Shown here one piece after another: positions 39,516 to 41,848 of a stretch of DNA of 41,848 nucleotides. Below the pieces are notes generated by a model, which was given only the letters and a program-made list of their open reading frames with translations, was not told the origin of the DNA and did no database searches. The DNA comes from S012-113 sp965368405 (lineage in GTDB: Bacteria; Bacteroidota; Bacteroidia; Cytophagales; Cyclobacteriaceae): assembly GCA_965368405.1 (NCBI GenBank), contig CBDUMS010000021.1:1-41848 (forward strand). Reading direction: 5' to 3'. Each line of letters starts with the position of its first letter. The first letter of the stretch is position 1. The translations under genes were made by a program, and so were the position numbers.

Positions 39516-40670
39516 TTACATCGATTTCAATTCCTTTTTAGCAGCTTTATACACCCCTGAATTTCGACTTGCCTCTTTCTTAACTTTTTTAAAGTATTTA
39601 GTGGCTTCCCCTTTTCTGCCATCTTGATTAGCGATTTTTCCGAGGTTAAGCATAGAATATAGTGCATAGCCTGTTTCAATATCTTCGGATTCCTCCGCAA
39701 ACCCAATTGCTAGCTTGTAGTATTTTTCTGCCTCAGAATTATCGCCACGACTTTGGTAAAGCTGTCCTAAAAAAAAGGCAGCGTATCTTCCTGAGGTTGC
39801 TTCATAGCCGAACCAATTATTTTCGAGGCGGTCTATAATTTCTAAGGCAACCGGCTCCAGTTTTCGATAGAGTCTACTACTATATAAATATCGGGCGTAA
39901 TAGCGGTGAAAATAAGGGTTGTTTGGGTAATGCTCGAATAAGTATTTAGCGATGCCAAGAGCTTTACCATAGTCGTTTTTATCATTGGCAACAATTTGCA
40001 TTAAGAATATCTGTGCCTCAATTCTGGTATAGAAGGCATTGACCGACACCTCCTCTAATTGTTGTAACCCAAGCTCTTTGTCACCATCCGGGAAAAATGC
40101 CAGTAATGGTTTTAAAATAGGGTAGTTCTCCGGAATCCACTCTGCAAAATAGTTGTACAAAGCATCCCCAAAGAGTAACTCCGGGCTCAATTCAGTATGC
40201 TCTTTGCTAATCTCAAGGTACTTCAAAGAACTCTTGCCTGCCGATGCAGCTCTACCCCACTGCCCTCTATCTGAATACAATCTACCTTTAAAAGCGTATG
40301 AAGCGGCTAGAAAAAAAGCTCCTTCTATCCTGCTATCTGGAATATCGAGCATCCTTTCGGCAATGAGAATTGCGGTATCCATGTAGTAAAAGAAGGTATC
40401 ATCAAATTCTTTTCGGTCGGAATCTGGAATCATCTTCCACCACTCATTTAAACCAAGTAAGAAATAGGAAAGTGGGCTTTCCGGATATTTCTCTCGTAAC
40501 CAGTTATATTGAATTCGTGCATTTTCAAAATCGAAATTATACATAGCGTTCATCGCCTCTGTAGCTTCAATTTGCACCGTCATGTCGGCGATGAGTAAAT
40601 CGGTGCTATCTTTTTCAGTGGCAAAAGCCGATAAAGAACAACTAACTATAAAAACTGCTATCCAGCGCAT
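39516..40670 (-). CDS. Exported tetratricopeptide-repeat protein
   Basis: The 384-residue protein from ATG 40670 starts with a signal peptide (RWIAVFIVSCSLSAFA). It then has helical repeat pairs of TPR type, such as YNFDFENARIQYNWLREKYP early on, KALGIAKYLFEHYPNNPYF in the middle, and AAFFLGQLYQSRGDNSEAEKYYKLAIGF with the following LGKIANQDGRKGEATKYFKK near the end. TPRs bind proteins, and this one would act in the periplasm. A TTG at 40679 is in frame, but its AAGGAG would lie inside the coding region, so I prefer the ATG. It is divergent from the 40760 gene. Its partner is unknown. Confidence 0.85.
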   Translation of the reverse strand: MRWIAVFIVSCSLSAFATEKDSTDLLIADMTVQIEATEAMNAMYNFDFENARIQYNWLREKYPESPLSYFLLGLNEWWKMIPDSDRKEFDDTFFYYMDTAILIAERMLDIPDSRIEGAFFLAASYAFKGRLYSDRGQWGRAASAGKSSLKYLEISKEHTELSPELLFGDALYNYFAEWIPENYPILKPLLAFFPDGDKELGLQQLEEVSVNAFYTRIEAQIFLMQIVANDKNDYGKALGIAKYLFEHYPNNPYFHRYYARYLYSSRLYRKLEPVALEIIDRLENNWFGYEATSGRYAAFFLGQLYQSRGDNSEAEKYYKLAIGFAEESEDIETGYALYSMLNLGKIANQDGRKGEATKYFKKVKKEASRNSGVYKAAKKELKSM

Positions 40671-40708
40671 CTCCTTCAAAAATATCGAATCTGTTTCGTA
40701 TTCATAAC

Positions 40709-40741
40709 GAAAGATAACCCCATAAAAGTTTTCCAGAACAA
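40709..40741 (-). promoter_or_regulatory. Candidate promoter of the TPR gene
   Basis: On the minus strand TTG at 40741-40739 is followed after 22 nt by TATCTTTC at 40716-40709, one mismatch from TAnnTTTG. Confidence 0.45.
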
Positions 40742-40747
40742 ATATTA

Positions 40748-40755
40748 TAACTTTG
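40748..40755 (+). promoter_or_regulatory. -7 box of the 40760 membrane gene
   Basis: TAACTTTG is a perfect TAnnTTTG, 4 nt before the ATG at 40760, so the transcript would be nearly leaderless. Confidence 0.45.
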
Positions 40756-40759
40756 GGCC

Positions 40760-41398
40760 ATGCTACAAAAATTTAGAAAAATGTTAGCCAGTATGCTGGA
40801 CACCCAGACATTGGCTTATTTTTTGGCGCTTTGTATCGTTACCTTTCTTGTGCTTTTTGCAAAAAAGAGTTTGGTTGAGAACGAAACTATCGCATTTCAG
40901 ATTCTACAGGAAGACGGTCGATTCGGGATGTTTAAAATCTTTAATGCACTACAGTTTTTAGCGATTCCACTAATTTATGTGTACAAGGCAACAATTATCG
41001 CCTTTGTGCTATGGGTTGGGGCCTTTATGTTTGGCTACAGGATTACCTACAAACAAATGTGGCATGTAGCTTTGGTCTCTGAGACCGTGTTTCTACTCCC
41101 GGAATTTGCAAAAATCATGTGGTTCATACTCGTTGATCATCAACCCGAAATTTGGGAAATTAAAGGATTCTATCCACTATCGCTCATAAATTTTACGGAT
41201 TATATGGCTCTTGCAGACAATCTGCACTACCCCCTGAAGGCACTTAATTTATTTGAAGTCGCCTACTGGCTTGTACTGGTAGAAGCTATTCATATAACAG
41301 CGCATAAAAAATGGAGTTATGCTTTTGCAATTGTCTTTACTACCTACGTTCCGGCATTCCTTATTTGGCTTATTTACTATACTCAAGTCTATAAGTAA
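40760..41398 (+). CDS. Multi-pass membrane protein of unknown function
   Basis: I do not recognise the family. The 212-residue protein has about five to six hydrophobic segments: residues about 18-36 (TLAYFLALCIVTFLVLFA), 55-75 and 78-93 (FLAIPLIYVY; IIAFVLWVGAFMFGY), 105-125 (ALVSETVFLLPEFAKIMWFI), 165-180 (EVAYWLVLVEAIHI) and 188-209 (AFAIVFTTYVPAFLIWLIYY). The short polar loops have no obvious catalytic motif. It starts with a short basic stretch, consistent with an inner-membrane protein. It lies upstream of, and on the same strand as, the DUF2723 gene, which has its own promoter. Confidence 0.6.
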   Translation: MLQKFRKMLASMLDTQTLAYFLALCIVTFLVLFAKKSLVENETIAFQILQEDGRFGMFKIFNALQFLAIPLIYVYKATIIAFVLWVGAFMFGYRITYKQMWHVALVSETVFLLPEFAKIMWFILVDHQPEIWEIKGFYPLSLINFTDYMALADNLHYPLKALNLFEVAYWLVLVEAIHITAHKKWSYAFAIVFTTYVPAFLIWLIYYTQVYK

Positions 41399-41451
41399 AT
41401 TGGAGCCACAAACTTCATTAAATGTTAAACGGTGTTAATAAAGCCTATTTA

Positions 41452-41484
41452 TTGCCATTTATCTTCCATATTTTGCTAATTTCG
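41452..41484 (+). promoter_or_regulatory. Candidate promoter of the DUF2723 gene
   Basis: TTG at 41452-41454, a 22-nt spacer and TAATTTCG at 41477-41484 (one mismatch) precede the ATG at 41504 by 19 nt. Confidence 0.45.
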
Positions 41485-41503
41485 CCCTCTCATTCGAAGA
41501 ACT

Positions 41504-41848
41504 ATGAATTTTAAATTACTGAATAATATTACAGGTTGGCTTGTATTTGTTATTGCCCTAATTACCTATGCAATCACCGTTGAAGATACTGCCAGTTTTT
41601 GGGACGTAGGAGAATTTACTGCGGTGTCATATAAATTAATGGTACCTCATCCTCCAGGTGCACCTTTCTTTCTCTTACTAGGCAGAATGGCATCCTTTCT
41701 CAGTTTTGGTGATGTGGAGCAAGTAGCCTATTGGGTTAATATGCTCAGCGTAGTATCCAGTGCTTTTACGATTCTATTTATGTTCTGGAGTATTACTCTT
41801 ATTTCAAGAAAGCTGCTTAAGGTAAATGGAGCCATGCCAGATCACCAA
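41504..41848 (+). CDS. DUF2723 family membrane protein, 3' end missing
   Basis: The frame is open for 115 codons to the end of the window, so only the N-terminus is visible. It starts MNFKLLNNITGWLVFVIALI, a first membrane segment, followed by TVEDTASFWDVGEFTAVSYK and PHPPGAPFFLLLGRM, the conserved region of DUF2723, and another membrane segment (VNMLSVVSSAFTILFMFW). DUF2723 members are large multi-pass proteins related to lipid-linked-sugar glycosyltransferases of the GT-C type; the WDVGEF acidic residues lie where such enzymes have their first-loop catalytic acid. The substrate is unknown. The full protein in this group is about 1000 residues, from memory. Confidence 0.85.
   Translation, partial: MNFKLLNNITGWLVFVIALITYAITVEDTASFWDVGEFTAVSYKLMVPHPPGAPFFLLLGRMASFLSFGDVEQVAYWVNMLSVVSSAFTILFMFWSITLISRKLLKVNGAMPDHQ

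Overview
The window looks like a chromosomal segment of a free-living, probably marine, member of the Bacteroidota, most likely Cytophagales. The lineage call rests on recalled family distributions (DUF5686, BT_3928, DUF1599 and DUF2723 proteins), on many Bacteroidota-type -7 boxes (TAnnTTTG, some with TTG/TTTG 17-23 nt upstream), on weak Shine-Dalgarno use, and on a tmRNA whose tag reads GESNYAMAA. There are no insertion sequences, prophage, rRNA genes, ordinary tRNA genes or CRISPR arrays. Most genes are housekeeping genes.

Layout. 1-8264: a partial DinB/YfiT gene, a BBP2 porin, a VOC protein, a TerB-like protein, an exported lipoprotein-type catalase-peroxidase (minus strand), a small lipoprotein and an S9 peptidase. 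8361-9783: a tmRNA gene (minus strand) followed by a repeated unit containing an intact GIY-YIG nuclease gene and a decayed second copy. 9962-11664: dnaX, split by an A10 run carrying the A AAA AAG slippery heptamer. 11667-15337 (minus): a response regulator, then an overlapping trio of LysM transglycosylase, O-methyltransferase and M16 peptidase. 15429-17991 (plus): pepP, a GNAT acetyltransferase, a RidA/aminomuconate deaminase-like protein and a DUF2721 protein. 18004-27098 (minus): a WD40-caspase protein, an AlkD-like protein, NfnB, a HEAT-NfnA fusion, a BT_3928 protein and a DUF1599 protein. 27161-33138: folP-cdaA, lysC (minus), fbp, a biotin carrier protein, pyrH-frr. 33135-37857 (minus): ECF sigma factor, anti-sigma, gmk, nadD and DUF5686. 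38149-41848: a stand-alone helicase-associated-repeat protein, a MarR regulator, a TPR protein, a membrane protein and the start of a DUF2723 protein.

The most unusual locus is the tmRNA 3' end. A 201-bp block that includes the last 12 nt of tmRNA and its terminator is repeated without a mismatch 537 bp away. The GIY-YIG genes next to the two blocks share only about two thirds of their residues, and one has a stop codon. Inside each block is a further degenerate copy of the terminator plus tmRNA end. This fits repeated insertion or recombination of a small GIY-YIG unit at the tmRNA 3' end. Other points of note are the dnaX frameshift site, a perfect 18-bp palindrome holding two back-to-back -7 boxes between folP and the DUF1599 gene, the HEAT-NfnA fusion with inverted repeats in its leader, and a sigma/anti-sigma pair heading the gmk-nadD operon.

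All family assignments come from reading the translated sequence and from memory. No database search was run.
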